Shown here piece by piece: positions 11,580-23,169 of a stretch of DNA of 64,000 bases. Under the pieces are notes generated by a model. The model saw only the letters and a program-made list of their open reading frames with translations, did not search any database and had not been told where the DNA came from. The first letter of the stretch is position 1, and each line of letters begins with the position of its first letter. The position numbers and the translations under genes are program-made. The stretch comes from Cladopsammia gracilis (taxonomy: Eukaryota > Cnidaria > Anthozoa > Scleractinia > Dendrophylliidae), in assembly GCA_022457155.1 (NCBI GenBank), contig JAJGOT010000090.1, forward strand, positions 806,001 to 870,000. Direction: 5' to 3'.

Positions 11580-12010
11580 TCACTGACCCATTAGGGCCCA
11601 AAGTTTGAAATTGATGCAGGATCAGGAAATGGGTAGAATGGTGCTTGAGCCATAAGGAACCCCTAAAATGACCCTGAACGGATGAGCCCTTTTTGACTGT
11701 GTACTCACCTTTGTTGCATGGGCAAGTCTCTTGGGGCCCATTAATTTGATATAGGACCAGGAAATGAGCAGAATAGTGCTGGAACCATAATACATTTTTT
11801 AGATTTTGGGTTGCGCCTTGCATGGGATTTTTCTATTTCCCGTTCGCGCAATCCTATTTGGTCCTCTCATTTATCTCCGTTTTAATTTTTTTATATAATT
11901 ATGTACTATATTTTTAATTTATGAGACCAATAAAGTTGAAAGAACTGATCTATTTAAAAAGTAAAGTTGAAAGAACCCCTAAAATGACCCTGTGCGTACG
12001 AGCCCTTTTC
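11580..12010 (-). pseudogene. Tandem fragments of the frameshifted GLDC exon
   Basis: Two further partial copies of exon 12024-12205 lie just downstream of it. In one, 11704-11792 encodes [20 protein letters not shown] on the minus strand and keeps its GTGAGT donor. The remainder of that copy resumes at about 11960-12000 (CCCCTAAAATGACCCTG), after about 170 bp of inserted AT-rich sequence. The other (about 11590-11700) encodes a degenerate AHPFRVILGVPYGSSTILPIS followed by a stop. Both diverge from the main exon, so they are not assembly duplicates. Confidence 0.8.
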
Positions 12011-12023
12011 ACTGCGTGCTCAC

Positions 12024-12205
12024 CTTTGTTGCATGGGCAAGTCCCTTGGGGCCCATAAGTTTGATGTAGGACCAGGAGATGGGCAGAATAGCACTGGAGC
12101 CATAAGGAGCTCCTGAAATGACTCCAAAAGGATGAGCACCTTCAGCAACAGTACTCTGGTGGGATGACAGGATGCGATGGCAAGAATGGGATCAAGTGTT
12201 TCTTC
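12024..12205 (-). pseudogene. GLDC: GLDC exon with a frameshift
   Basis: Splice sites are normal (CTGCAG; donor GTGAGC). The incoming frame reads [17 protein letters not shown] and then runs into TGA at 12142-12144. One base further on, the conserved frame resumes as [11 protein letters not shown], then [21 protein letters not shown]. The shift lies at about 12151-12160 and equals one extra base or two missing ones. The outgoing frame is the one the next exon (11195-11270, IAILNANYM) requires. Confidence 0.9.
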
Positions 12206-12315
12206 CTGCAGGATGAACATACAAAAGAGTTTACTTGGGTAATCATACTTTGAACTTTAACACAAATTTTTATTGAACATACCGGTAACATGAAATACGG
12301 TTGCAGTTTACACGT

Positions 12316-12639
12316 GGGGGGGGGGGGAGGGGTACTCGTATATTATCTATCTGGGTATGTGCCCCTGTAAAAAGTATGATTTTCAAGCAGTTTACTTTTA
12401 AATAGGGTATAGAAATCAGTGAAGTTTGGTCTAGAATAGGGTATCATTTACTGGGAAACTGATTGGTGATGAAAATAGTTTCTGAAAAATAGCAAGTCTG
12501 TGATAGGGTAGGGATTTTTGGTATCTAGTCTAGAATAGGTTTGCCAGATCCAGCTGAACATGGTATTGTATAGGGTAAGAGTTTTAGAATGCCAACGGCA
12601 CACCCCCGCCCAAAAATATACAAATAGCACCCCCCCCCC
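12316..12639. mobile_element. G-run/C-run bounded element, copy 2
   Basis: Starts with a G-run and GGGGTACTCGTATAT, ends with CACCCCCGCCCAAAAATAT and a C-run. Interior words TCTAGAATAGGGTATCATTTAC and TGATAGGGTAGGGATTTTTGG match copy 1. Confidence 0.75.
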
Positions 12640-12837
12640 GAGTAGAGATAATACATCTAGTCTTAATTTGCATTTATTTATCTTCTACACGGAGAGTTAT
12701 AGAACAATAGCAATTTGCATTTGTATAGCGCCATAACTCCACCAATTGTCCATGGCACTTTACAATAATAATCAAAAAAGCATTTAACATTAAAATACCT
12801 AAAAACGCATAAAATATGAAGACAAGACAATAAATAA

Positions 12838-12978
12838 GATGATAAAGATCATGATGACGATGATAATGATACTGATAAATATGATGTATGGTGATAACGA
12901 TTGTGGTGATAATTATCATGATAATGACAATATTACATAACGATAATAAATGATGATAATGACAATGATAATGCCGAT
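12838..12978. repeat. GATAAT/GATGAT simple repeat
   Basis: Degenerate run of GATGATAATGA-type words within a GLDC intron, next to exon 12996-13460. Confidence 0.8.
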
Positions 12979-12995
12979 GACTATGTGGTACTTAC

Positions 12996-13460
12996 ACTCC
13001 AATAGGCCCCATTCCTGGTCCCCGTCCTCCATGAGGAATACAAAAGGTTTTATGCAGATTGGTGTGCATCACATCAGCACCAAAATCTGCTGGTCGGCAG
13101 AGTCCAACCTGAGCATTCAAGTTAGCGCCATCAAGATAAACCTGACCACCATGTTCATGGACCACGTCGCAGATCTCTCTGATTCCTTCTTCAAAGATTC
13201 CGTTAGTTGAAGGATATGTCACCATGATGGCCGCCAGTTCGTTGCTGTGTTTTTCAACCTGCTTTTTTAAGTCACTTAAACTCACACTTCCATCACTTTC
13301 TACCTTGACAACTTGAACCTGGTACCCAGCCATCTGTGCACTGGCGGGATTGGTGCCATGCGCAGACACAGGAATGAGACACACCTTTCTGTGCTCATTT
13401 CCATTGTGTTCATGGTAAGCACGGATAGCTCTCAGCCCTGTGTATTCGCCTTGGGCTCCA
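12996..13460 (-). CDS. GLDC: GLDC catalytic exon with PLP lysine
   Basis: The longest exon, 465 bp. It encodes [30 protein letters not shown] and the [12 protein letters not shown] stretch. The Lys of NLHK is the residue that binds pyridoxal phosphate in this family. Just after it, the glycine-rich loop reads [12 protein letters not shown], where P-proteins normally have GGGGPG. The CGG codon suggests a single G-to-C change from GGG. Acceptor TTGCAG and donor GTAAGTACC are normal. Confidence 0.95.
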
Positions 13461-13491
13461 CTGCAACAAAAAACACTTAGAATTAGTCCTA

Positions 13492-13690
13492 ACCCTTTAA
13501 CTCCCAAGAGTGCTAAATATCACAATTCAAGAAAAATGCCAAATTTCATATTGGAAAATATTGAAAAACAAATGTTACCAAGCAAAAGTACTGCGGAAGA
13601 GGTTTCATTTGAATGGTTACACCATAGGGTTCCTTCCCCAGACACAAAAGTTAGAACTACATGACATTGCAATGTTCAATAAGACGTGTT
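13492..13690. mobile_element. Small element with the unoccupied insertion site
   Basis: Second copy of the element at 8663-8866. It reads AACCCTTTAACTCCCAAGAG without interruption, exactly where the other copy is split by the 4.4-kb element. It supplies an internal empty-site comparison for the TTAA insertion. Confidence 0.8.
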
Positions 13691-14107
13691 TTCCTAAGGA
13701 GGGTCACAAATCAGTAACTCTATTCAAGCCATGTACCTGTTGGGTTGAAAACACACAGCATCAAAGCCAGTGATCTCACACAAATCTTTCTCCAGTTCCT
13801 GATACAAACGGCGATACCCCTGAGCCTGTTCCACCGGGGCATAAGGATGGATGTCGGCAAACCTTGGCCAGGTGATGGGCTTGATAAAGAAACAACATAT
13901 GAAGGAATTAGGACTGGCACAGTAAATATTTGCACAGTTAAACGATTTCGTTAGCGACTATGCACCCAAAATGCAAAGCCATGGCTGTTGCTTACAAGAG
14001 GTGGAGGAGGTCAGACCACAGGCAGTCTTTACTTTGAACATATAAAAGGGTCTCTGAATCACATGAAGCTATTAAAAGCAAAGGATTAACATTTTTGTTT
14101 ATTGGAC

Positions 14108-14570
14108 TTAAAGTGCACCTTACCCCAAAATTGTTTTTTTGCTTAATCAACTCCATGTACGTTGAAAAGTTGAAAAGTTAAATATTTCTTGTTTTTAACG
14201 TTGCGTTAGTGAATTATAGAGGTTTGAATTTACAAAATGTTAATAAGATGATGTCAAATCAAGAATCGTTTATTACACAACTACTTGTTTCCACCTCCAA
14301 GTAATATTTTTTTTACAAATCAATTGACTATTAACACTTTTTATTTAGTATTTCTTAAATTGATTATCCTTAAGCTGTGAAGTGCATATTGTAAATTGAA
14401 GTAGAGATAATGGTAAAGTCTTGATTTGACATCATCTAATTAGCATTTTGTAAATTCAAATCTCTATAACTCACTAACGCAACGTTAAAAACATGAAATA
14501 TGTCACTTTTCGACTTTTCATTGAGTTGAGTTGATTAAAAGTATAAAAATTGGGGGTTAGGTGCACTTAA
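14108..14570. mobile_element. MITE with long inverted repeats and TTAA ends
   Basis: Left end TTAA then AGTGCACCTTACCCCAAAA; right end the complement GGGGTTAGGTGCAC then TTAA. The arms extend about 190 bp inward (AACGTTGCGTTAGTGA, GATGATGTCAAATC and their complements), leaving a short AT-rich centre. No coding capacity. It lies in the GLDC intron between 13879 and 15199. Confidence 0.85.
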
Positions 14571-15506
14571 CTTGTACTGTAACACATGATTCAATTTGCA
14601 TCTGCAGTGACAATGAAATATGGGCGAGTGGTCACTTACCAGAGGTTGAAAACAATTTTGATATTGAAAAATTCAAATCACCAGCATTGAAAATGGTCAG
14701 TCACTTGCAAGAGGTGTTTACTTTCAAGAGGTTTCGACTATAGTGATTTGAATGGAATAAATTCGGCGTTTTGTAAAAGTGGTCACTTAGGAGAGGTGGT
14801 CGCACACGAGGGTCCACTGTAGTCAAGTGAATCTCCCTGTTATTTGTTAGGAACTAAAAACAATGGAAAGAGGATTGACTTGAGGTTCTAATTTGGTTTT
14901 AGGCATCGGGTTAATAACTTTGTTGCAGTTTATATGGCTACACAAGGATAGGTGGTCATTAACTCAACATAGCCTCCGTGCGTGGTTGTTGTCCTTTTAG
15001 TAATTTTCAAGTTGCCAGCCATCTTCACCACATTTACCAGTCATAAAAGCCAGCTGCTGGTTACTGATAATAATGGATCTAAACTTCTGACTTTCTCACG
15101 ACAGATAATTTCATTTTCCCCACCTTCAAAAGAACATTTTGTTATCTTGATGCACTTGAAGAATGAAAAACATCCCATAATCACATAACCAAACTTACCA
15201 TCATTTCAGTTGTAGAATTCAGTTTCATTGTACATGAACCCTAAGAAATCAAAGCAGTATTTCAGGTCGGACATTAAATTACACTGTAAGTGCTACAAAA
15301 TTTATGTATATTTTTAGGCTCCTACTTTCCCCCCCAGTAAAAGAACAGCAGAATGTTCAGTCAGATGGAAAGCAATGGTGCATGGAGACACTCTTCTGAG
15401 AGAGTAATGTAAATTTAAGGGACAATGTACCAGCTGATATACATGTATAGTGTTTTCATGATTATTATTGGCCAGGAGCTTGCTTTAAACCATCTTGGAA
15501 TATATA

Positions 15507-15703
15507 GAGCGATTTCATGTGACGTCAGAGTGGCCATATTGGTGTCCCAAAACAATGATTGGGAATTTGCGGCCATATCATATTGGTGTCCCAAATGAAT
15601 CCTATGGGACTTTACAGCTGTAGCTCTATTATGATTCAAACATTTCCTATTGTTTTTGCACACCATTAATATGGCTGCCCGTCACGTAAGTGAAAACACT
15701 CTA
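15507..15703. mobile_element. Small inverted-repeat element
   Basis: Ends AGAGCGATTTCATGTGACGTC and the complement of CGTAAGTGAAAACACTCT, with TA on the outside. A 3' fragment of the same family (GACGTCAGTGAAAACACTCT) is at about 59800-59822 within the satellite. Confidence 0.65.
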
Positions 15704-17472
15704 ATATTATAGGAAGAAAACATTACCAAAAGTCATGAAAGCAAAGCAATATTAACTAGAGACAACATGGAAATACTGTAAGGTAAGCACACAATTTTGA
15801 TATTTCGGTGACACACTGTCGTCACTGTCCTTTCAACGAAGTGTAGACAAAGTATATAATTCTTAGGACCAGCACTTTCACATCCACATGTAAATGGGCT
15901 TGCAAACATGCATTCCTCTTGGTGGATTTAAAGAATTAAAACAATTCAATTCAATTCTTTATAATACACAACACCTGTACAATGTTAAAAATTTTGTTAC
16001 ATACCAAAGGAATCATAGAATAGCACAATGAAATGTCTTTGTTTTCCAAGAGCTTCATATAACGAACAATGTTGGTCTCTGAGTGGTATGTGTTAAATAC
16101 AGGATGTGTAAGGTAGTTGCTTAATCTCTTAAATGAGCTGCGTAGAATGCTTTTGTCTGGGACTTCATCCATATTGGCCGCCAAGGAGTCCTGAAAGATT
16201 TAATTACATGACAATGTTTAAAGACATGCACCAATTTAGAGCCATAAATAGATTTATTTTAATGCAGAGGTCCACACAACGCGTAAATAAAATACACTGG
16301 TTTGGTTTTGCCATACGCTGTATCTCTGTTAACAGTCTAAGACTATAGGAAAAGCAGACAGAAATTAAATGTAAATAGGATTGAATTTACAGAACAGGAA
16401 TTTCTCTCTTACCATAAAAAATGTTATGCAATATTTTAGCCCAATACTCCAAATTTCTGAGCAGCTAGGGGATTTGCTGTCTCATCCGCCAAAGTGGGGG
16501 ATTTCTGTATCTGGCAGAGTCTCGCATAATCCAGAAGAGTTGACACATTATTTAAGTTTATTAGTGGATCTTTTTAGCAATAGTTTTCTTTGGCACTGTA
16601 TGTTTTTACAAAATTATAACTACACATGTAGAGATAAGTTGAGATAATGCATGCAACATTGTACCCGGTTTTGAACAGAACTTATATAACTTTCATGCAT
16701 TTTCTTCTACTCGATTGCACTTTTAACTCATAATAATTTTATTCTTATCACTTTCTTCATTTGACTCTGGGTGCAGTAATGTACTTACAGTTGAACTTTC
16801 ACAACCAAACACCCACAAAAGATCAGTCAAGTATTTCTCTTTCACTGTCTCATCCAGTGGTACTCCAACCTTCAAAAAGACAAAGCAGATGCTCTCATCA
16901 AGATACTAATACTGGGACCTTTAGATTTGGGTATGAGTACAATTTTGAATTTTAAACCAGTCACGTCCCCAGAACTGTCAGTCTTTCCTGTTGCTGATCA
17001 GTGGATAAGGATGCTCTAGCAATAAGACTGTTGTAATAAGTGATTATCTAAAGTACGCGAACAAGTTTTGAAAACTCGTACTCGTACTCATAGTCCAATC
17101 TAAAGTTCCCTAATATCTAATTATTGTGAAGGAACAGACAAACTACTCCTTACAGAGGACATTCAAAAGCAAAAGATGAAAGGGTTAGAAACCTCATCAA
17201 TTAATAACATCAATGCATTATTAGTGATTTTTTAAACATCACTTCACATTTCAGAATGCCCAGCTTTTAATTGTTTAATTTATGCAAAATCATGCAACTT
17301 TATGCAGTTTCATACAACTTGAATGATTTGCAAATAGCATGCCCTGATCTTGTTGTATGGTCCAACAATGTAGCTAGATCACTGTGGGCAGTACTTCAGT
17401 TGGCTTTTTGAAGTGTATAAGAGATGTACCACTTAATTTGTCATGACATTTTTAATGTATTTAACTACTTAC

Positions 17473-17559
17473 AGTTTTGTCATCAAACTTCCTCAGGTTG
17501 ATTTGTCATTGTTTAGCTCTTTCCAGAATGTCAGAAACATCACCAGTGCCTGAAGAAAC
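17473..17559 (-). pseudogene. GLDC: GLDC exon with in-frame TGA
   Basis: A 29-codon exon with an acceptor (TTTAG) and donor (GTAAGTAG) in good context, both phase 0. The frame set by the preceding exon (ends FFDTLK) gives VSSGTGDVSDILERAKQ, then TGA at 17506-17508, then QINLRKFDDKT. Human GLDC has an Arg between Gln and QIN at this point, so the change is most simply CGA to TGA, a CpG transition. The text on both sides is conserved, so a misplaced exon edge does not explain it. Confidence 0.9.
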
Positions 17560-18330
17560 CTAAAGATCAACAAACAAAATAACAATGTTCACAACACACA
17601 CTGAGGCCACGTTTATTACACAAACAAAAATCTTTTAAAAGATAACGACAAGAGTATCTGGCCTATTTAGCTCGAGGTACCTTTAAAGTGTCAAAAAACA
17701 TGTCATTTTCCAGGATATGTCCAGCACGCTTCAGACCTAAAGAAACACCAAAAACAACATGCCATCAATAAAGGCAAGCTCTTCTTGTTATCATACTGGC
17801 ATAATCAACTACGTCATTTAAGTGGATCAATTGACTGCACAAATCATTGAGGGGATGGCTGCATTAACAACTCACATCAGGACTAAGTGCTAGTAACAGG
17901 GGCGTACATTTTTATTATGTTAAACTGTAATTGCACCAGTTTGGAGGAAATTACATGCCCGACTTACAAAGTACAAAATGTAGGCCACTGTTTACTAGGA
18001 ATTTAGCTTTCACTTTAAACTTGTATCTTATAATATCATAATATTTGCCTGAAATCCATTTTATTGTAAACTTTCAACTGCATTTAACTGCATCAGTTAC
18101 CTTCAGCTAACAGAAGAGCTGCGTTGTGCACACGTTGAGCGATGTTCTTCAAACCCTTTGGTCCATGATAGATTGCATACATAGCTGACATATTGGCAAG
18201 AAGAGCCTAAAAAGAAAATAGTTTATTACCCTTTAACTGACGATCCCAGGGTCAGTTATGGAGAGTAGTTCTAACTTTGTCTGTCAACAAAATCTTGTGA
18301 TGTGAACATTCAAATGAACGTACCTCTTCA

Positions 18331-18464
18331 GCAGTACAACTTTTGGCAAAGTTAAAAAAAATTCTGTAGGTGGGGTTCAGAGCTACCTTAAATTTTCGAA
18401 AATTTAAGGTAGCTCTGAACCCCACCTACAGAATTTTTTTAAAACTTTGCCAAAAGTTGCATTT
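18331..18464. repeat. Near-perfect palindrome, about 67-bp arms
   Basis: The arms meet at TTTTCGAAAA (centre 18397/18398). Each arm carries AAGGTAGCTCTGAACCCC, CACCTACAGAATT and TTTGCCAAAAGTTG in opposite orientation. It could extrude as a cruciform or be a terminal pair of a small element. It lies in a GLDC intron. Confidence 0.9.
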
Positions 18465-19576
18465 TATCCTACTGATCAAAATAAAAAACAATAAAAAATG
18501 GGGTTCACCAAGTCATTTTTGAGTTATTAACACTTAAAGTTAAAATTAAGGGTGTTTTTAGCACGCTGTCTCAAAAATGATAACAACGTGTTTACCAATC
18601 ATTGGTCATTCGTTTGATATCATGATTGTAGCATCAACTGATAAAGAGTGGTTATAATGACCCAGCAAATTCTAAGTCTTAAAAAGGTGCTGGAAACTAT
18701 TGGGAGCCACCTTAAGGCACAGCAGTTGACCCAGTCTCTGAAGCTAGAGGAGTTAAACTACTTTTCCACTGGATAGGATGCCAGTGCATCCCTGGGGCCC
18801 CTGGTACCCATTTATCCACATGTGTGGAGAGGAACAATGACGTTTTTGTATACTAGGAGTCAACTATTGTCAAATACCAGGCTAAAGTTGCAAACCTTGA
18901 AATAAGGTCCCTAGTACCCATTTATCCACATGGGTGGAGAGAAACAATGGAGTTTTGTATGCTAGGGAGTCAACATGGCATCAAAGACCAGGCTAAAGTT
19001 GCAAACCTTGAGAAAGAAATATCTCGCATTTTCTACCTTTGTTTCCAGTTTTAATTAATAAGTTGGATCAGTCTTGAGTGTATGACTGGTAAACACTTTT
19101 ACATTGTTAAGCTAGTTAACTGCATGTTGTATCCACCCAACAGTACATGTAGCAACCTAGCTCCTATTAGAAAATGTAATGTTAGCACACTGTAAAAGGC
19201 GATATTGTGAGGTGACACTGATTCAAAAGTTACCTGAGCTGTGCAAATATTGCTGGTAGCCTTGTCTCTTCTGATGTGTTGCTCTCGCGTCTGAAGTGCC
19301 AAACGGTAACATGGCTTACCTTGAGCATCCCTGCAAATATTATTTTGTCAGTTAAAAATCATATGCCAACTGGCAAGAAACCAAGATCTATAAGTACCTT
19401 TTTTGACTCAAGGAATAACAGAGCTCTGATTCTGTTTAACATGTCTGATATGGTATTGCAGTCGGCCACTTACTTGTAAGTCTTTAATAGTTAATCAGAT
19501 GGTCTATCTGTCTAGAAATTGTCAGTCAGTAAGTCTGTATGTTAATCAGTTGGTTTGTCTGTTGGTCTGACTAGAC

Positions 19577-19616
19577 AGTGTCAGTCAGTCAGTCAGTCAG
19601 TCAGTCAGACACAGTC
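19577..19616. repeat. CAGT microsatellite
   Basis: Run of (CAGT)n with flanking degenerate units, in the intron just before GLDC exon 19687-19777. Confidence 0.9.
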
Positions 19617-19686
19617 TGACTATCCTTCTGTCAGTTAGTGTCTTTCAATCAGTCTATCAGTCAGCCTCAGTTGTTCAGAAACTTGC

Positions 19687-19777
19687 CTTGTCACTCCCAC
19701 CATTCTTCCAGGCATCATCCTTTTCAAGTTCCCCATGTCACGCACAGCAAAGAATCCTGCATGAGGCCCTCCATAGC
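19687..19777 (-). CDS. GLDC: GLDC exon with a GC splice donor
   Basis: Encodes GYGGPHAAFF...GRMVGVTR, a highly conserved stretch. The acceptor is normal (TTCAG). The donor reads ACAAG followed by GCAAGT, i.e. a GC-AG intron. GCAAGT after AAG is the usual consensus of functional GC donors. The next exon at 19234-19330 (DAQGKPCYR to ICTAQ) joins in frame only with this donor. Confidence 0.9.
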
Positions 19778-20224
19778 CTGAAGACAAGAACATATCAAAA
19801 TTAATCAAAGGCTCCTGTGAGCCAACTCATGATTATGAAATGTCCAGACCCTCCCGTCTCACAGATGTTTGGCTTCACCGACCCCCACCCCCTGCGTCCA
19901 ACTCCCCACCCTCCCCTCCCTCCAACACCATCCCAATGGGTAAGGCAGGTGACAATAACACTCAATGCCTACCAACCCTCTCCATTCCTAGGTACATGTA
20001 TATTGTTCCACCGACCCCCCTCCCCTTGCTTGTAACTCCCCACCCTCCCCTCCCCTCCCCTCCTGCCAATGCTGTCCCCATGGGTAAGACAGGTAACCAT
20101 CACATATTGTGGGCTTAATGTTAACTGTTCAACCGATTGAGTAAAGTTTTGTCCCACTGCTACGTGCATAACTTGCCCAATGCTTTACATATCCATGAGT
20201 TAATAAATGAATGACTTCATTTAG

Positions 20225-21165
20225 CATTTATCTGTCTCTTGAGTGACTAAAATGACTGATTGACTCGCTGACTGGGTAACGGACCCACTTGACTTGAGTT
20301 GATTGACTGATTGACTTGGCTGACTGACTGACTGACTTGGCTGTCTGACCAATCTAACAGTGTGATTGATCGAATGAATGATTGGTTGGGGGTTTACTGA
20401 CTAGACCAGCTGAATGAATGACTGACCTGACATCTGACCTGGCTGATAGACTGAGTTGACTGGATTACAATTTGACTGACTGATTGATTGGCTGGACTGA
20501 CCGACTGGGTGACTTGGCTGATTGCACTGTTGGTATACTATCTGACTGACTGAATGACTTGGCTGATTGACTGTTGGCAAACTGTTTGACCAATTGACTG
20601 TTGACATCTGACTGACTGATTGACTGAGTCACTGGCTGACTGAATAACTATTAGTATACTGTCTGAGTAACCAATTGACTGTTGCCATACTGACTGACTG
20701 ATTGATCGACTGATCAGCTAATTGATTGACTAAAACACTGGCTTACTGATTGACTATTGGTATACTGTCTGAGTGACCAATTGACTGTTTCCATACCGAC
20801 TGACTGATTGATAGAGTGATCAGCTAATTGATTGAGTCACTGGCTTACTGATTGACTGTTGGTATACTGTCTGAGTGATCAATTGACTGTTGCCATACCG
20901 ACTGACTGATTGATAGACTGATCAGCTAATTGATTGACTGAGTCATGATCACTGGCTTACTGATCGACTGTTGGTATACTGCCCTGAGTGATCAATTGAC
21001 TGTTGCCATACTGACTGACTGATTGATTGACTGGTCAGCTAACTGACTGACTGAGTCACTGACTGACTGACTGACTGACTGACTAGACCAACTTACTGAA
21101 TGATTGACTGACTTACTTGCTGGCTATATTGACTGACTGAAATAACAGATTGGGCTGACAAACCG
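20225..21165. repeat. Degenerate GACT/GATT tandem array
   Basis: Nearly 1 kb built of TGACTGACTGATTGACT-type words. Around 20640-21010 a longer unit of about 120 bp emerges (TTGGTATACTGTCTGAGTGA...CAATTGACTGTTGCCATAC), repeated about four times. No coding potential; the long frames in it are repeat artefacts. Confidence 0.85.
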
Positions 21166-21556
21166 ACTGACAAAATAGTGCAAGAATAGATGGACAGGAA
21201 GATGAAGGAAATGACAGATTGTTGGTGGCTAACTGACTTTGTGTTCAGACTTTGCTTATTACAACTCACCAAGAGGAACACCAAATCGCTGCGTGCATCC
21301 GATGGCCACATCACAGCCAAATTCACCAGGTGGCCTTAGAACTGTTAGAGCAAGAAGATCTGTGGCACACACTGCTAGAGCCTGTATGTAATAAAACAAG
21401 TTTTCAATTGAGTGTCAAAAGCAATTTTGTAAAATTCATTAATAATTCATAAGGGTACTAACAAATAGAAATGAGCCATTCCAATCACGTGGTTAACCCT
21501 GTACTTCAGATACAACTCACTAGTGGTTGTATCTGCAATGTGAATTTCACAAGTTG

Positions 21557-21660
21557 TTTACTACATTCGCGTCCGTGTTGTATCGGCACTATACATTCAC
21601 TTGGCTGTGCCTCGTGATTGTATAGGCCGATACAACACTCCCACTCATGTAGTAAACATT
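21557..21660. mobile_element. Palindromic element
   Basis: Ends GTTTACTACATTCGCG and the complement of TCATGTAGTAAACATTAC; inner arms GTGTTGTATCGGC and GCCGATACAACAC. Small MITE-like hairpin. Confidence 0.65.
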
Positions 21661-21800
21661 ACTTACGATTGCTTTGGTTTTGCATTGCTACGCTCTATGA
21701 TTGGCTAAAAAATCTTGTGCCACTTTATCAACCAATCAAAACTAATTGTGGCTTGCTCGCAGACGATTTCCCCCTTGAAGGCAGCTGCATGTATTTGCAC
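21650..21800. repeat. Dispersed CCAAT-rich repeat, copy 2
   Basis: Contains TTGGTTTTGCATTGCTACGC, ATGATTGGCTAAAAAATC and CAACCAATCAAAACTAATTG, matching 37310-37530 in reverse. The minisatellite at 21805-22135 grows out of its right end. Confidence 0.65.
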
Positions 21801-21804
21801 CGAA

Positions 21805-22135
21805 TTGTGATTGGTTCATTGGATTGTCTGTCTGTTGTGATTGGTTCATTGGATTGTCTGTGTCTGTTGTGATTGGTTCATTGGATTGCCTGCGTCTGTT
21901 GTGATTGGTTCATTGGATTGTCTGCGTCTGTTGTGATTGGTTCATTGGATTGCCTGCGTCTGTTGTGATTGGTTCATTGGATTGTCTGCGTCTGTTGTGA
22001 TTGGTTCATTGGATTGTCTGCGTCTGTTGTGATTGGTTCATTGGATTGTCTGCGTCTGTTGTGATTGGTTCATTGGATTGTCTGTGTCTGTTCTGATTGG
22101 TTCATTGGATTGTCTTCGTCTGTTGTGATTGCCCA
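21805..22135. repeat. 32-bp minisatellite with CCAAT motifs
   Basis: About nine to ten units of TGATTGGTTCATTGGATTG followed by TCTGCGTCTGTTG. Each unit has two ATTGG (complement CCAAT) words. A single, unexpanded unit is present in the dispersed repeat at 37350-37390. Confidence 0.95.
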
Positions 22136-23169
22136 GAGTGATTACTGTGGTTTTGGTTTTGCGACACTCTGTTCTAAATAAAATATCCTTCAATAATGAT
22201 CTAACATACAGTTCATCAAAAAAATGTATTCTATTCTCTTTTACTACATTCAGTCGAATAGAATACATGTCTATGGCATGCTTAATGAATACAACTGTGC
22301 AGGGATAGGCCGATTAGCCGTACAACCATTACAATGTATTTTATTCAGGAACAAAAACATGCAAATCAAAAACACTTTTTGTTTTACAATATGTATAACT
22401 ACCACGGTGTAAAACAATAACAAGATGATAAACGCTTTAAGACTTAAAATATTTGAAACAATGTGACGATATGCTGGACGCAAAAACCGGCAATGCCTGG
22501 AAACATGTTCTCCAAACTGAGTGCACGTAATAGTTATTTAAATATTATAATAGTCAAATAACTTACTGGAGGTTAAGCCTGGAAGAGCTAATAATAGTGG
22601 GGGGCTTAATAAATTTCTTACTCCATAAAGGGTGGGCTTATTAGAGAGAGGGAGCTTAATAGAGGATTCAGATAAGTTCACCTTAGCGTCATGAGCTTTC
22701 TCCACTAAATTAGAAAAATCAACAATATTGCCATTTGTGTCTGGATACTGGAACAACACTCCACTGACATCCTGGTTGGAAAAGTCAAAAGATTCGCTGT
22801 CACCAACAATCACTTTCAATCCTTCTCCATCAGGAGCAAGAGTGCTGAAACATAAAAAAAGCAAGAAATAAGATACACGATTTACAGTTGGAGATGTACA
22901 TGTACTATAGATAGAAACCAAGGGGAAAAATTTGACAACAACCCTGCAGGCCGGATCAAGTTTATACACAATTTGTGCATACAGATTTACATGTGGGATG
23001 AGAAATAAAGCAAAATCCCAAAGTAGAACAGTTTTTCCCAGCTCCTAGAACGTGCACATGTACTTGTGATCATGAACTCATGTTGTTTGAGTTGTCACGT
23101 TCAAAGAATGCAATCCTAATTTTGTGTTGCAGACAAATTTGAGATTTTTTGATGTCCGGTCTTCCAAAT

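Noticed and set aside
11407..11823. 138-codon minus-strand frame as a separate gene.
   Set aside because: It runs across the duplicated GLDC exon fragments in another frame and part of the dispersed CCAAT repeat.
17506..17508. TGA in GLDC as selenocysteine.
   Set aside because: The position is Arg in homologues, P-proteins are not selenoproteins, and no SECIS-like structure was noted. A nonsense change or error is simpler.
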